A stretch of DNA of 64,000 nt from Phytophthora quininea (GCA_011947345.1 JAAVTG010000117.1:203407-267406), one strand, 5' to 3'. Positions 22,265-33,315 are shown, numbered from the stretch's first letter. Program-made: numbers and translations. Notes: generated by a model not told the origin, from the letters alone.

Positions 22265-25200
22265 TTACACGCTGGGGAGTACGGCACTGTTGTGTAGCCG
22301 AGCGATCTGCTTCATTTGGTGCACAACCGGAAGAGCAGCCTCTATCGTTTTAGAGACCGCAGCAGCAACTCGAGACTCCTCAGCCTCAAAGCTGGCAACT
22401 TTCTCTGCTGCTGTGCTGAGTTTGGCCAGCGTCAATGGTTGAGTCAAGAAAATGGAGTCTCGGTGCTTCACTCGCGACAGGGCAACATACGCAAATGCCA
22501 CCGTCGGGATCGAATTGGTGTGGAACACGACCTTGTCCAATGTTAAGCCTTGGACTTTGTGGATGGTCATGCCGTATGCCAACCGCAATGGAATTCCTCG
22601 ACGAATAATCCTGAAGTCACTATTCTTTTGCACCAGCTGACCTCCCGTGGCATTACGGGAACAATATTCGGGACGTCTTTTAGGAAGGAAGGTCCGAGAT
22701 ACAGGTCAGTAATCTTGACCAGCACGATAGGCAGACCACTGCCTTCAAAAGATATTAGATCATAAACCACGCCGTTTGTTCCGTTACAGAGGCCTGCTGA
22801 TTGTTCTAGGTAAGTCAAGGTGACAGGAGCACCAACACACAGCATTAGTTTCGTGGCGACTACTCTGTCTCTGTCACTTTGCGCAGTCTTAGCTTCGCTG
22901 ATGAGAGCCGACACAGTTCCTGCTGGTATTTATCGTTGCTGATGAAGCCGTTTCTGCTGGACGTGGTGCATTGCATGAAGATGAACTATACTTGCGTCAC
23001 TGGCGAGAAGGCTTTCTGTGTTAACTGCGTTGACGTTAATGTTTCGGTGAGCAATATGCTTAGCCTTCGAATACCACTTCGGCGTTGTCGTGCAGGTGGT
23101 ACACCGCGAATTGAACAATTCGACATCAGCGGCTATTGGTTTACGGCAGCGTAGCCGTCGTAGTGCGTCAAACCACTCGGGATCACGCTTCCCACGATTT
23201 TGACCTGTTAGCATGCAAACATTAGGTATTTGCTGCCATAACTCGCGACCCTTACGTTGCACTTCATTGTGGATTTTCTCCTGCGAGGTTGATAGTGCAT
23301 AGGGGACGACGGGGTCTAGCTGTGCAGCGTCGCCAGTAAATATTATATCTCGTCCGCCAAAAGGTAAATGCTGATACTGGGGCCAGATCTCTCTTATCCT
23401 CTGGTCAACCCAGTAAAGCATCCCGCACGAAATGACACTAAACTCATCGATGATGACTAAATGTACATCCTTGTATCTTTGCTGAAGCTTGTTGAATTTA
23501 TTCGGTCCATTCTTTTGCGTGGTAAGTGACGCACAAGGAGACGAAAATGCGGAGCGTGAGAATGACGAGAATCCAAGCGCCGAACACACCGTTTGACCCT
23601 TAATATTAAAAGCCGCTGTACCTTGATGAGCAAGTAGGAGAATTTGTTGGGAAAGCTTTTTCGGTCGCTCTCTAAAACACAACCTACATCTTTGACTAAG
23701 TGACCTATTAGCCAACTCTTTCCCGAGCTGCCTTCCCCGTTAACTATCATCTGCAAAGGCGCACACGGTGTGCATTCAAGCTCCGCTTTCAACCTAGCTC
23801 TGGGCTGTTTCATTGCCATCGCAAACGGCAACCATTGCGACTCAGACATTGCACCTTTGACCCCAGAAGCATTTTCGTCGTCGTCACTGACGGGGTATCG
23901 ATAGTAATGATGACCAGCAGGGTTCGCGTCACCGACACAGCTTCTCTCCTTCATCCAGGGTCTTACGTAGTCCTTTACAAAGGCCTTTGCTCTTTGGATG
24001 TCATCGCCTGGGTACGGATGCTTTGGTGACCATGTGGTTGCTCTCTTAGGATTGTCTAAAACCTCAGAGTTTCTTAGGTCCTCTTGCTCTTGCAAAGACA
24101 CACAGCTATCTTCGACGAATACGTACTCAGAGGGGGATCTGCTCGCTACACGGGGAGGCATGTGCTTGCTTGAGTAAATCGAGAGCATGCTGACGTGCTA
24201 GTTTTGCGTTCGACTCCTGAAGAAGCTCGCTGCCCAAATTCAGTTCCTGCTCGTGCAAAAATATTCTATACAATCGTCGTCGTCTTGAGGCAGACCCTCG
24301 AGCGTTCGCCACGGCACGTGTAAGAATACTTCGGCGTAGCAAAAGTTTGGATTGCTTAAATCAGGTGCTATTCATGGAGACGCCCGTATAACATGGGGTT
24401 TTGCTCGTCTTTTGCTGTAACCACGACCATCACTTCTTTCCCACAAGTCATTAACTGCGCTAAGCGAGTTAGCCTTATCTACCAAAGTGTACTCTTCGAC
24501 GAACGACGCATAGCTCATAGAATCAAAGACGCTGTTCGATGGCCGGGCCATATACGCGCGCTCCAGAGGCTCTAGTCGGCCCTTCGTGTTACTCGCTCTG
24601 TAAGCAATTTCAGCAAGTTCTTGCGGCTCCCGAGTGTCGACTCGGTAGCAGCGCATATGGTGGCGAAGTGCCTTTACGCGCTCAACAGTCCTCGACTTTC
24701 CATGCAAAGGTAGTTCTCTCAGCAGTATGAAATACGCTTCCTGGACGCTGATTTCCCGAATTGACAAAGCTGCATTCGCAACTTTTTCAAAATGGTGTGA
24801 TGGGGCAAATTTATATCGCAGCGCTTCACTGCTGCAGCAATCACCTTTTAAACCGAGCAGTATCCGGTTCTGCTTTACTTACATACGCACCAGCGTATTC
24901 TGCTGCACCATAGGCATTTCCGATGAGCTGCAGGTCCATGTTTGCCGGTCAAGTCGATAGCAACGCCGGCGAGTAATTATTCGTGCTCGCAATCTCTCTT
25001 TTCAACCTAATTTTCGACAATGGAGAGCCATCAGACGCAAAGGATGCATCGATTTCGGTGTTAGCCTGAAGCTCCTTTGGATACCCAAAGCGGCACTCAT
25101 TTCCTTTTTCCTACAAGTTGCCCCGGGATAGCAAACGTGCTGCTGCACTCGATGCACTAACCTAGACAAATCACATTCCCAGTCGTCGCCGCCGTACTCA

Positions 25201-27539
25201 GGAGGACGAGATCCGAGAATATCTATATTTTCTGCGCTGCAAGGAGTACAAATCGAGCAATTGCAGCCAGCTAGTTGCGCCAAGGTTTTTGATAGGACTG
25301 ATATGCTACGATCGACAAATTCTGCTAACTCACGCTTACCCTCGTCGGTTTTTGAGAGCTCTAGAACATCGGGGGCGTCTTTAATCCAAAGCAGCGCGTG
25401 AATGTGCGGGGAGCCCTCTGCTGAAACTCAACTCTCCAAAAATAATCGTCGATCTCGCCCAAAGGCTTCTCGCGGCCACACAACACATTATCGAAAAACA
25501 TTGAAAGCGATGGTTAAAATAGCGCTGCAATATCAGGATTTTCATTGAGCAGCTTTCTCCTATCCTTCGACGACAAGCGTTTGCACTCGTCAAGAGTCAG
25601 ATGGGGATTGCAAACTTTAAAAAGTCCGGCCAAATAGTGTCGGCTGCACTCAGCGTGAGAAAGAAGGTCGGCCAGCGAGTAGGTAGCACACGGCTTCCAA
25701 TCATGCTCATCAAATCGTCTCTAACACTAGCCCACTACCTTTAACAACTTTGAAATACGGCTTCAATGATTCTAATAACCGCATAGCTGTGTCTGTGCTT
25801 TCCCGAGTAGAATCCGGCTGCGTCCTGGCATCGTTTTGTGGCTCTACATCGCTAACGCGTGTCACCAAGCCATCGATTTGTCGTCTATGTATTAAGTTAA
25901 GGCAGAAAAATAAAGTTGTTATGGATAACAAAGCGTCGGTCGTGCCACTTCACGAGGTGTGCACAGAATTCGACTAAATGATACTCGTGCATCCGATTTT
26001 CGCAGCTCTCTACTGGGTTTATGCCACATCCTCCATTAGGAAATAGAGTAGGAAAACAGTTCTGCATCAAAACCTTGGTTTTGTATTCATCAATAGGTTC
26101 CGTACGACTCTGCAGCTCTTTCACAGGGTACTCAGATCCGCCACACGCCAGATCAGCAGCCTCTACTATCGTTTCTAGCTCACTCTGCTTGTCTTGATCG
26201 TCGCGTTCTAGCTCGAAGGTTTCGATTAAATTATCCATGGCATCTTCCTCGCTATCAAGACATGCTGAAGCTGAATTTGACGTATCTGCACTCTCTGCTT
26301 TGGAGTTGCTAGTTCTACAATCATGATGTGATTCATCGCAAGCAAGCAAGCACGTATTACACGTATGTGTGTCTCCAGAAGCTGTTGAGGCTGTAAACCC
26401 CATACTACTCTCGCGGCGGTGCTCACCGCCGATCCGCAAATTGCCTTCTTGCTCGGAGTTTGCTGCAAACGAGTGGCCTACATCATCGTCGCGCTCACGA
26501 TTCAGCTGGTTTTCGTGAACACGAAGCTGCTGAGACTCTTCGTTGGTGATTGAGACGCTTGGAATGTCGCTCTCGATGTTGAACTGGTGCAAGGCAGCTA
26601 AATTCTCCTCCGAAATCCGCACATTTTTGTAGAGAGGATTGTTGTCGATAAGCCAACACAGTGCTTGTCTGAGCAAGTCGGGTCTAACCCTGAAAAACTT
26701 TGCCGATTCTGTTTCTTTCGTCTTCAGAAAGACGACCCCACACTTGTGCAGTGGCCTAGGTAGATTCAACACAATCTCCACAGCACTATTCCAGTAGTTA
26801 ATAGAGTTACCGCGGGTGAACTCTTGACCGTCACAATACAGATTCACACAAGTTGTGAAAGAGACGCCTTATCCGATCAGCCGTGCCTCCATTCGATTCA
26901 ACACGGCAAGTTCATGAGGAACGGGTACTAACCGGAAACCACTTGCCTTACAAAATTTCGGGATCTCTTTTTCCGTAGGGACTTTTCACATCGCCCACAC
27001 AGCCAAACCATCGGCGCTTCGCTGCTTTCATCGTTCACTACAGCCTCCGCGATGACTTCACATTTTCCCTCCGAGTTACACAGTGGCCTAAAGAAGGCGA
27101 CATCCGGGTCGTATTGATTGAACACCGCTTGTTCGGACTTCGTAAGTTCGCCGCAGCTACCACATATCCGAAGAAACGGGGAATCGATGGCAGCAAAAAA
27201 TCTGGATTGCACAGTTGAGTAAGCACAGCGGACACACCACCCAGAAATGTAGCACACCTTTTGCATCTTCGCTACGGTCCCGAGTGGTGATGTTTTGAGA
27301 AACTTTACTTCTTTACTCCGCTTAGCGCTGCGAGGTTGTAGCTGAGCTACTGCATTCCGCTTCATCGTCTCTTCATGGCGTGCAAGACGCTTGACTGTGC
27401 TGTCCGCCTCAGCAACCTCAACAGGAGCGGCATTAACCCGTCGCCTTTTTCGCTGTGCCCCACTGAGTTGTGCGTCTAAAGCCGCAAGAACCCGCCTTAC
27501 AGCCTTGGTAGCCCGAGCATTCTGGCAGGGCTTCACCAT
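22265..27539 (-). pseudogene. Helitron 2 Rep-helicase, decayed
   Basis: From the ATG at 27539 the order is as follows. An N-terminal region has Cys pairs (CYISGWCVRCAY, ICGSCGELTK, LCGRCEKSL). A segment with LPRPLHKCGVVFLK and CFPTLFPNGGCGINP ends in KWHDRRFVIHNNFIF. The HUH motif, GSPHIHALLWIKDAP, lies near 25380-25425. CNCSICTPCSAENIDILGSR and then YAGAYVSKAEP form the Rep tyrosine region. The helicase has Walker A VNGEGSSGKSW (about 23735), Walker B HLVIIDEFSV, GGRDIIFTGDAAQLDPV, GMTIHKVQGLTLDKV and YVALSRVKHRDSIFL. The protein is spread over at least six frames by small indels, so it is inactive as read. It is clearly a different Helitron lineage from Helitron 1 and from the array at 31.7-52.3 kb. 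Confidence 0.85.
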
Positions 27540-27565
27540 TTCGATTCAAGCTGTGCGCGACCCTG

Positions 27566-28110
27566 TTACACGTTCCGAAATGTCAATACGCTTGTTGCCG
27601 TCAAAAAGCTATCTAACTCACCAACCGGATCCCTGCACCGCCACAATCTTTGACTGCCGACCCGCACAATGCACAATAGCACTGAAAAAGGTTGCTGCTT
27701 TCGCATTTGACTTGCTAGGCCGACATCGGTGGATGGCGACCGACTTCCAAACACAACAACGCTTCCATGTAGATCGCCAAATTTGCATGGAAAGTATTCA
27801 GCTGCGTGGTTGAGCTTGGTCGGCATGATGCGGATCCAACACAAATCCAACACGTAATGCTTGAACTTCATAGCATTCTCATTCACACCATACAGATGCG
27901 CTAGAGCGGCGCGCCAAGGATCCTGCAAGGCTGCGCTGTCGCACGCGCTGGAGCAGGCGCCAAGGATCCATACGAAGTCTCCGTTTGCTAACGTTGAAAA
28001 GTTGTATTTATGCGTACAGGTTGCTAACCTTGCGTGCACGGCAAAACCTGACCTCCAACCCGATACACGTACGCCTACATCGGTATCAGACCACGGCATC
28101 CAGGTTCCAT
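27566..28110 (-). CDS. Unidentified ORF in the insertion
   Basis: An open frame of about 180 residues with Trp-rich beginnings (GTWMPWSDTDVGVRVSGWRS) and a GDFVWILG segment. It lies between the Helitron 2 start and the SET gene on the same strand. There is no ATG at its 5' end, so it may be an exon. It was briefly considered as a BAH-type chromatin domain, but the evidence is too thin. Confidence 0.3.
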
Positions 28111-28163
28111 ACACATGCACCGCATCCTGCGCTATAACGATGTCACAATTTTAATCACTCCAC

Positions 28164-29146
28164 ATATATATTTTCACCCCACTCTTACGTTAGTGACCGC
28201 GTTTCCTCCACCGTAGTCGAAGGTGATCTACTCGTCAATTTCAATTAGCCTCTTTGCAAAAAGACCACAACACGTCTCTCCACCAACGTCCCAGCGCTCC
28301 ACCACACAATTGGGCTGGCAGCTGTGGTTCGCGAACCTTGCAAGATTGCCGACTACACGCGCGTCGATTACTTCGTTAGCAGCGGTGGTCATTCCGTAGT
28401 AGTTTGTGGCTCCCTTCAGCTCCTACACGAAGATAAGCAACGGTCGACAGTCGACGATGATTCAGACCGTTTCCGTACACTTATCCTTACCATTTCCCTG
28501 CGCTGATACACCGCACTACGAATGATTTCCCCCACGTACTCACAAACAAAATCACCAAGCAATATCTGCTGGCTAGCAAATAGCGACATGCCTTTGTCGG
28601 GAAGCCTTCTTACTGCAAAACAACGCGTTGGCGCCATCTTGCATCCTTTGGTTGCTGCAATGGCCTCCAGACGCGCATTTACCGCGCACACATTCGACTT
28701 GCATCTGCACAGCAAACAATTGTCAGCACTAGTGTCGAGTGTCAACTTATCTCGGACGTACCGATCGATTCTCGCAACCGATGCCGCACGTCACACTCCA
28801 GTCAAGGCCGGGATTGCATTTACACTCAGGAATTTCGTCCTGCCCCCGGCATCGAGTTAATTGTAGTTTTGATCGGAAGTATTACTACACATACCTCATC
28901 AAGAACGCGTCTTGGACGATACGTCACGCTGTTCTCATCAGCGTACTCATATTCGATGAGAGCCTGTAGAACACTTCTCTCCTCCATCAACTGTCAAAAA
29001 CAAATTAGCAAGTATAACGGAATAGCCAACAAAAAGACTCGGCGAACAGGTCTCGTGCTCCATCGATCGCGCCGGTAAGTCGCGGCAGCCTCTCCACGGA
29101 CCAAAAAGCGATCCAGTTTCGCCTGCTGTCGACGTCGACGCGCCAT
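28164..29146 (-). pseudogene. SET-domain histone lysine methyltransferase, broken
   Basis: Start ATG at 29146 (MARRRRQQAKLDRFLVRGEA). Exons then give an AWS (associated-with-SET) region: IPECKCNPGLDWSVTCGIGC, then QVECVRGKCASGGHCSNQRM. The SET core follows: LPDKGMSLFASQQILLGDFV, then CEYVGEII, GNLARFANHSCQPNCVVERW and ITFDYGGG. The NHSCxPNC and FDYG motifs make up the S-adenosylmethionine and lysine site of the family. Short GT-AG introns are likely at about 28859-28910 and in two other places. Defects are a one-base frame change in a T run near 28620 and an in-frame TAG at 28228-28230, just before the ITFDYG motif. It lies inside the insertion and on the same strand as Helitron 2, which suggests gene capture. 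The target histone residue cannot be told from this. Confidence 0.8.
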
Positions 29147-29561
29147 CGTTTGCTTTCCTCCGGTCAAAATGAAATGTACCTTTTTACTCGACGGCTTGCT
29201 GTAGGATGCGTCTGCTGCGATCTAGAATCACCGCACTGGATGTGCTTCCCTTCAAAAGTTCAACAGCACTGCACACCCAAACTTAAAAAACACCAAGCAC
29301 GAGCTTGACGATTTCAAATGGAAGCATTCATGTTAATGGAAGTGCGAGCCTTCTTACACATGTACATCTGCAAGCACCGTTCTGTTCTCAAACCTCGCCA
29401 CGGTAAGCAATGCCAAACGAAATTAAACTATATGAATGAGCGCTCGAATTCGTCACACATCAGCAGCCTCGGTATGACGACTCGGCTCCCTTGCTCCAGC
29501 ACTTGTTGAAACTTGTCGTTAGCATGGTGGTGCGCGGTCGACAGCATCCATCGTCGAAGAG

Positions 29562-30400
29562 CTAGCCGCGAGTGGCCATCGCGTTCCGCGTGCGAGGAAC
29601 TTTTCCCGCTGCAGGGTTCCCAGCTGCGGCAGCTGCCGCAACAGCTCTCCCTTCGACGACACTCCCCGATGCACCGTCGCGATTCTCATCATCGTCGCCA
29701 TCGCGCTGCACCAGAGCACGAGACTTGGGGCTGCGTCTAGACTGCCCCGGCGCACTCTTGCGCTTCAAAACGGGAGGGTGCACCTCGACGATCCGATCCG
29801 ACGCAGGTACTTCGAGCTGCACACTGCCCTTGGCAATGTCCGAGAAATAGCCGATGCTGTGCACCTGGCGGAACTCGTACACAGCGCCCACACGAAAGTC
29901 GACACGTGCCACTCGCGGCGACGCTGTCTTCCTGTTTGCGTCCCAGACGGTAACCTGCGCGATGAAAGGCTTGCGGTTGACACTGTTGAGCTCGGAGAGG
30001 GTCTCTTGAACCTCGTCGAAGAGGCCATGGGCCATGGAGTCGACCAGCGTCACGCGCGTGCCATTGTCGGCGGCCAGCCTCTCCGAGGTATAACAGCACA
30101 TCTTGATAGTGACGTTCACGCCGGCGGCTGGCTCGCTAGACGAGATGAATTCCCGTAGATCCCCACGTTTGAGAAAAGTTCGTGACCTCGTCCTCGCGCT
30201 GCTGCAGCACAGCGCTGCGCAGGCCGTCGAGCAGCTCCATGAGGTGATGCGATGCGAGGGAAGGCGGTGCTTGAGCGACGCGCGCTTGGTGGTCGGCTGG
30301 GTAGCTGCTTGCGGCCGGGGGCGCAAAAGCAAAAATGAGAGAGCTTCTGAACGACTCGCAAGGCAGCGGCGCCGAGCGCTGCCAGCAAGCACTTCAACAT
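29562..30400 (-). CDS. Possible OB-fold DNA-binding protein, cargo of the insertion
   Basis: The informative frame runs from about 30165 down to 29562. It contains GVNVTIKMCCYTSERLAADN, IAQVTVWDANRKTASPRV and VGAVYEFRQVHSIGYF. The VTVWD pattern followed by a second strand pair is reminiscent of RPA-type OB folds. The C-terminal third is Ser/Arg/Ala-rich and low in complexity. Upstream, a different frame begins with an ATG at 30400 (MLKCLLAALGAAA), so a frame break or intron near 30170 is likely. As with the gene at 10550-11263, an OB protein travelling with a Helitron would make sense, but the fold is only inferred. Confidence 0.4.
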
Positions 30401-30922
30401 GGCCTTCGTTGCCTAAATCAGTATATAAAGCAGTACTCTCCTCAGACTTTTTACGGGCGGTCTCGAACCCTGCCGACTTTTGACGCTATTAGATCTAGCA
30501 ATGGATTAGTCCCATTTAGTATGGGTACACTCCCAAATGCGGGCGGTTTCCTTGGTACATCATGGTACACTTCCGGATGGCTACAAAAATCTCGGCGCTA
30601 ATTCTCATAGAAAAAGTGGCCTTTTATGCCAACTCTTGGTCCCACTAATATCAGGCGCCCTTACAGTCGGAATAAAAATAACCCTCGTTTTATTGGCTGT
30701 TAACTCATTCGCGCGAGGTGATCCACCTGTAGGGTCGCGGCTTTTTCCGTTTTAGCTTACGAACGCTTTCGCGCATACATGCTCTTATACAGAGGGAAAA
30801 TTCCTTAGTTTTGGCCCCCAGGAGAGCGATTATATATTATAACCCTACCCTATTCTAAAAGTAAAAAGGGTGTAAAAAGAAGTAAATAGGAGTTGTCTGA
30901 TTATAAGGGGCTTCGCCCCAAT
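30401..30922. other. AT-rich right end of the insertion, no gene
   Basis: About 0.5 kb of AT-rich sequence without a supportable ORF. It ends in the GGGGCTTCGCCCC hairpin (30907-30919), 3 bp before effector coding sequence resumes. It probably contains the terminal sequences of the mobile element. Confidence 0.4.
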
Positions 30923-31441
30923 GACAAACTTCGGTCGTATGCACTGAGGCTGCTGGACGATGACACGGTCCCCACACTGATCGGGCACGAGACTGTCTTC
31001 GGGGCCAAGCAGGCAGTCCTTAAGCCGTATTTCGAGGCATACGTGGACTCGGCAGATAAGTTTCGGGTGGAAGCATATTGGGACCGACTGCTATCGAGTT
31101 TTGCTGTCTGGAAGAAGCTGGGGTTGGACAAATTGGGCGCTGCTGGTCGGGAGGCCTCCAATCTGATGCCGACGTACAAACTGTACGCCCAGAAATGGGA
31201 TGGTTTGGCTATGAACTCTGTAGGCAGCAGTTTTCCAGTTCACAACGCTATCAGCAAGGGCGCTTCTGCAGACGAGATAGCGACGAGGATCAAGATTTGG
31301 GTCGACGCAGGCAGGTCGGAAGCGTTTGCCAAGTACTCGCTGGGACCCGGCGACTTGAGTGGGGCGCAACTTAGAAGCCACAAAAACTACAAGTACCTCG
31401 AGGAGTCTTTGCAAACGAAGAGGTTGGACGAAGTCGTGTGA
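30923..31441 (+). pseudogene. RxLR/LWY effector 1, 3' portion
   Basis: The frame begins at the insertion edge and runs to a TGA at 31439-31441. It holds the last LWY modules: DKLRSYALRLLDDDTVPTLI, FEAYVDSADKFRVEAYWDRL, FAVWKKLGLDKLGAAGREAS and KNYKYLEESL. Each aligns with effector 2 (NNYANSADAYRVGGYWKQHL, WTKLGFDSMTATDREAS, QNYKYLQEFL). No ATG of its own precedes it; the open frame upstream starts with TTG inside the insertion. This part is unbroken after the junction. Confidence 0.85.
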
Positions 31442-31677
31442 GTGACTTGGTCGGAGGTGAATCTCAAGCCCTCCAGAGTTTGGTAAGCAGCACAAAGTAT
31501 GTTGCCTTGGTAAGTCATTGATTTGGTTGCTACTGCTTTTAGTGGTGTTTGTTTTGTCTGTAACACAGTTTCTTGCTGAATTGGCCAAGCGTTTTGGCTC
31601 TCAAGGTCAACAGCTGATGACGTCCCTGGAGTCTTGGCGTACCAAGATGGTCGATTCCAAAACGTTTGTGCTGTTTA
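31442..31677 (+). pseudogene. Left half of an open frame split by the Helitron array
   Basis: After effector 1, a frame near 31567-31677 reads FLAELAKRFGSQGQQLMTSL and onward to the array edge. A GTAAGT (31511) to AACACAG (31566) pair upstream could be an intron. If the array (31678-52260) is removed, this frame runs on without a shift through MLYVVYRPRCLSFRARLR to a TGA at 52350-52352. I recognise no family. The continuity could be chance, but the insertion point lies exactly inside a codon. Confidence 0.35.
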
Positions 31678-31890
31678 TCTTAGACTACTAGAGACTTGCT
31701 GTCTGTCCGTTTGTCTGTCGGTCGGTCGGTCCGTCGCTGAGTTTCGATGGACAAGATCCGGCGCTGCCATTGGCTGCCGAGCGCCAGCGACGGCGGCGCC
31801 CATTCGCCAAAAAGGATTTTAGCCAATCGCTGCCGAGCGGAGCGAAGGCGGCCCGAGAAAGTGGACCACACCAATTCGTACTTTACTGGA

Positions 31891-31932
31891 ATAGTAGGGT
31901 GGTCCACACCAATAGTAGGGTGGTCCACACCA
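31891..31932. repeat. 21-bp tandem duplication at the cargo boundary of short Helitron copies
   Basis: ATAGTAGGGTGGTCCACACC followed by A occurs twice in a row (31891-31911, 31912-31932). The same pair is present in all seven short copies and absent from the long unit 1, whose sequence diverges at exactly this point (near 39589). Confidence 0.9.
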
Positions 31933-32004
31933 AACGTACTTAATGAAGAGGTCGATAGTAGCCCCCCCTCCTCCTCCCCTCAACCAACACCAAAGCCAAA
32001 CGCG

Positions 32005-32310
32005 ATGGAGCGTGGGAACGTTACCTGCGCTCGCTGCTCTGCCGAGGTCACGCGTGCGCCGCTCGACCTCGACGGCCTGGGCAACCAGTGCCTCCGCTGC
32101 GTTTGCTGCGAGGAGCTCCTCGAGTGGGATGCCTTCGAGAGGCCGCGCGCCAGGAGCGCATCGCGGCGGTGTCGGGCGTGCGACGGCCAGCGCCGCTTCT
32201 GGCACAGCACCGCCGCCGAGCAGCCGCTGCCACGGTTAGACCGGCGGCAGGAGGCCATGGTCCTGGTGGCGTTAAATTTGTATTTCAATTTGTATTATAT
32301 TGTGTATTGA
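32005..32310 (+). CDS. Cys-motif (zinc-ribbon/Stc1-like) ORF, copy A
   Basis: 101 residues starting MERGNVTCARC. Cysteines fall in pairs: CARC, CLRCVCC and CRAC, with a conserved LLEWDAFERPRAR before the last pair. This spacing recalls Stc1-type or other small zinc-ribbon domains. It is probably a captured host exon, because the long copy lacks it. In copy A the C-terminus (VALNLYFNLYYIVY) differs from the other copies because the sequence after the ORF core is shortened. Confidence 0.55.
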   Translation: MERGNVTCARCSAEVTRAPLDLDGLGNQCLRCVCCEELLEWDAFERPRARSASRRCRACDGQRRFWHSTAAEQPLPRLDRRQEAMVLVALNLYFNLYYIVY

Positions 32311-32362
32311 TTCAAAAACAGTGGTAGAACGGGCAACAGCGTAACGTTCGGATAGGACCGGG

Positions 32363-33315
32363 ATGACGATCGTGGTCGTTCCAGGTGATAGTCGTCCGTT
32401 GGCCCGCCCGCGCGAGAAGCCAAACGATGAGGATATCATCTCTTTCTCTGAATTTTTGCTTGCCGTTGGAGAGGGTCGGCACGAAAAACGTGCTGATCTC
32501 GGCAATGACTACATGAAGATTCCTGCTGATATACTGATCCCGAATCCTTCTGTAGAAGACAACGAGGACGAGGAAATAGCTCCAGGGGGCAATACCAAGG
32601 GTATGACCCGCATCATTGACGCAATGTATGCCGACGTTGCGAATCCGGAGGTTGCAACGGATGAATATTTTGCCAGTCGGACCATTTTGACGACTACGAA
32701 CGAGACGGTACGGAGAATCAACGAGGCAGTCGCAGCTCGACTTCCGGAGACAGCGCGGGAGTATTTGTCGGTAGACTCGGTGGAGGATGATGACGAAACG
32801 TTGTTCGAGCAGGAGTTCCTCCACTCGGTGAACATGAACGGGATTCCACCTCACAGACTACAGCTCAAGAAGGGCATCCCCATCATGATGATGAGAAATC
32901 TGAACCCGGATCTTGGACTGTGCAACGGGACGCGTCTGCGAATCGTCGACTTGAAGGACCACGTCATTAGAGCAACAATTACGACTGGAGAACGAACAGG
33001 CCAAGAAGTACTCATCCCGAGAATTATGTTCGTGAGCGACGACGACAGCTCCGATTTCCCCTTCCGGCTACGACGAAAGCAGTCCCCGTGCAACCAGCAT
33101 TCGCCATGACGATTAACAAGGCCCAAGGTCAGACGGTGTTAAACTTGGGGCTGTACTTGGCTTCCCCGCGCTTTTCCCATGGCCAGTTGTATGTGGCGTT
33201 GTCTCGCGTGACATCCCGAAGCAAGTTCAAGGCATTGATTGAGTATCCAGAGTTCGTAGACCCGGACGGAGGAGTGTACACGAGAAATATTGTGTACACG
33301 CAGATTTTTGATTAG
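32363..33315 (+). pseudogene. Helitron helicase C-terminal fragment, copy A
   Basis: From ATG 32363 the fragment starts with a short Rep-derived piece (MTIVVV) joined to the helicase. It runs through FASRTILTTTNETVRRINEA and GIPIMMMRNLNPDLGLCNGT. The last motifs are MTINKAQGQTVLNLG and LYVALSRVTSRSKFKALIE. A one-base loss in GCAGTCCCCGTGC (about 33085) shifts the frame before the QPAFAMTINK motif. The same loss occurs in units 1 and 2. It has no Walker motifs, so it cannot be a working helicase. Confidence 0.85.

Larger units (their letters stand above)
20576..30922. mobile_element. Insertion of about 10.3 kb inside RxLR/LWY effector 1, with gene cargo
   Basis: The effector homology breaks at 20575 and continues at 30923, and everything between is foreign to the gene. 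The block holds a Cys/His-motif protein (+), a Helitron-type Rep-helicase (-), an unidentified ORF (-), a SET-domain gene (-) and a possible OB-fold protein (-). Each edge has a small 4-5-4 hairpin: CCCG/CGGG at 20586-20598 and GGGG/CCCC at 30907-30919. I see neither a clear target duplication nor clean Helitron termini (TC and CTRR), so it may be a Helitron with trimmed ends, a Helentron-like element, or a composite of more than one insertion. The exact end bases are uncertain by several nucleotides. Confidence 0.65.

Noticed and set aside
27566..28110. BAH-domain reading of the ORF with GDFVWIL
   Set aside because: Only one short motif fits and the following core residues do not. Left as unidentified.
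30907..30919. GGGGCTTCGCCCC hairpin as a transcription terminator
   Set aside because: Intrinsic bacterial-type terminators do not apply in an oomycete nucleus. Its position 3 bp from the effector junction fits a transposon end better.
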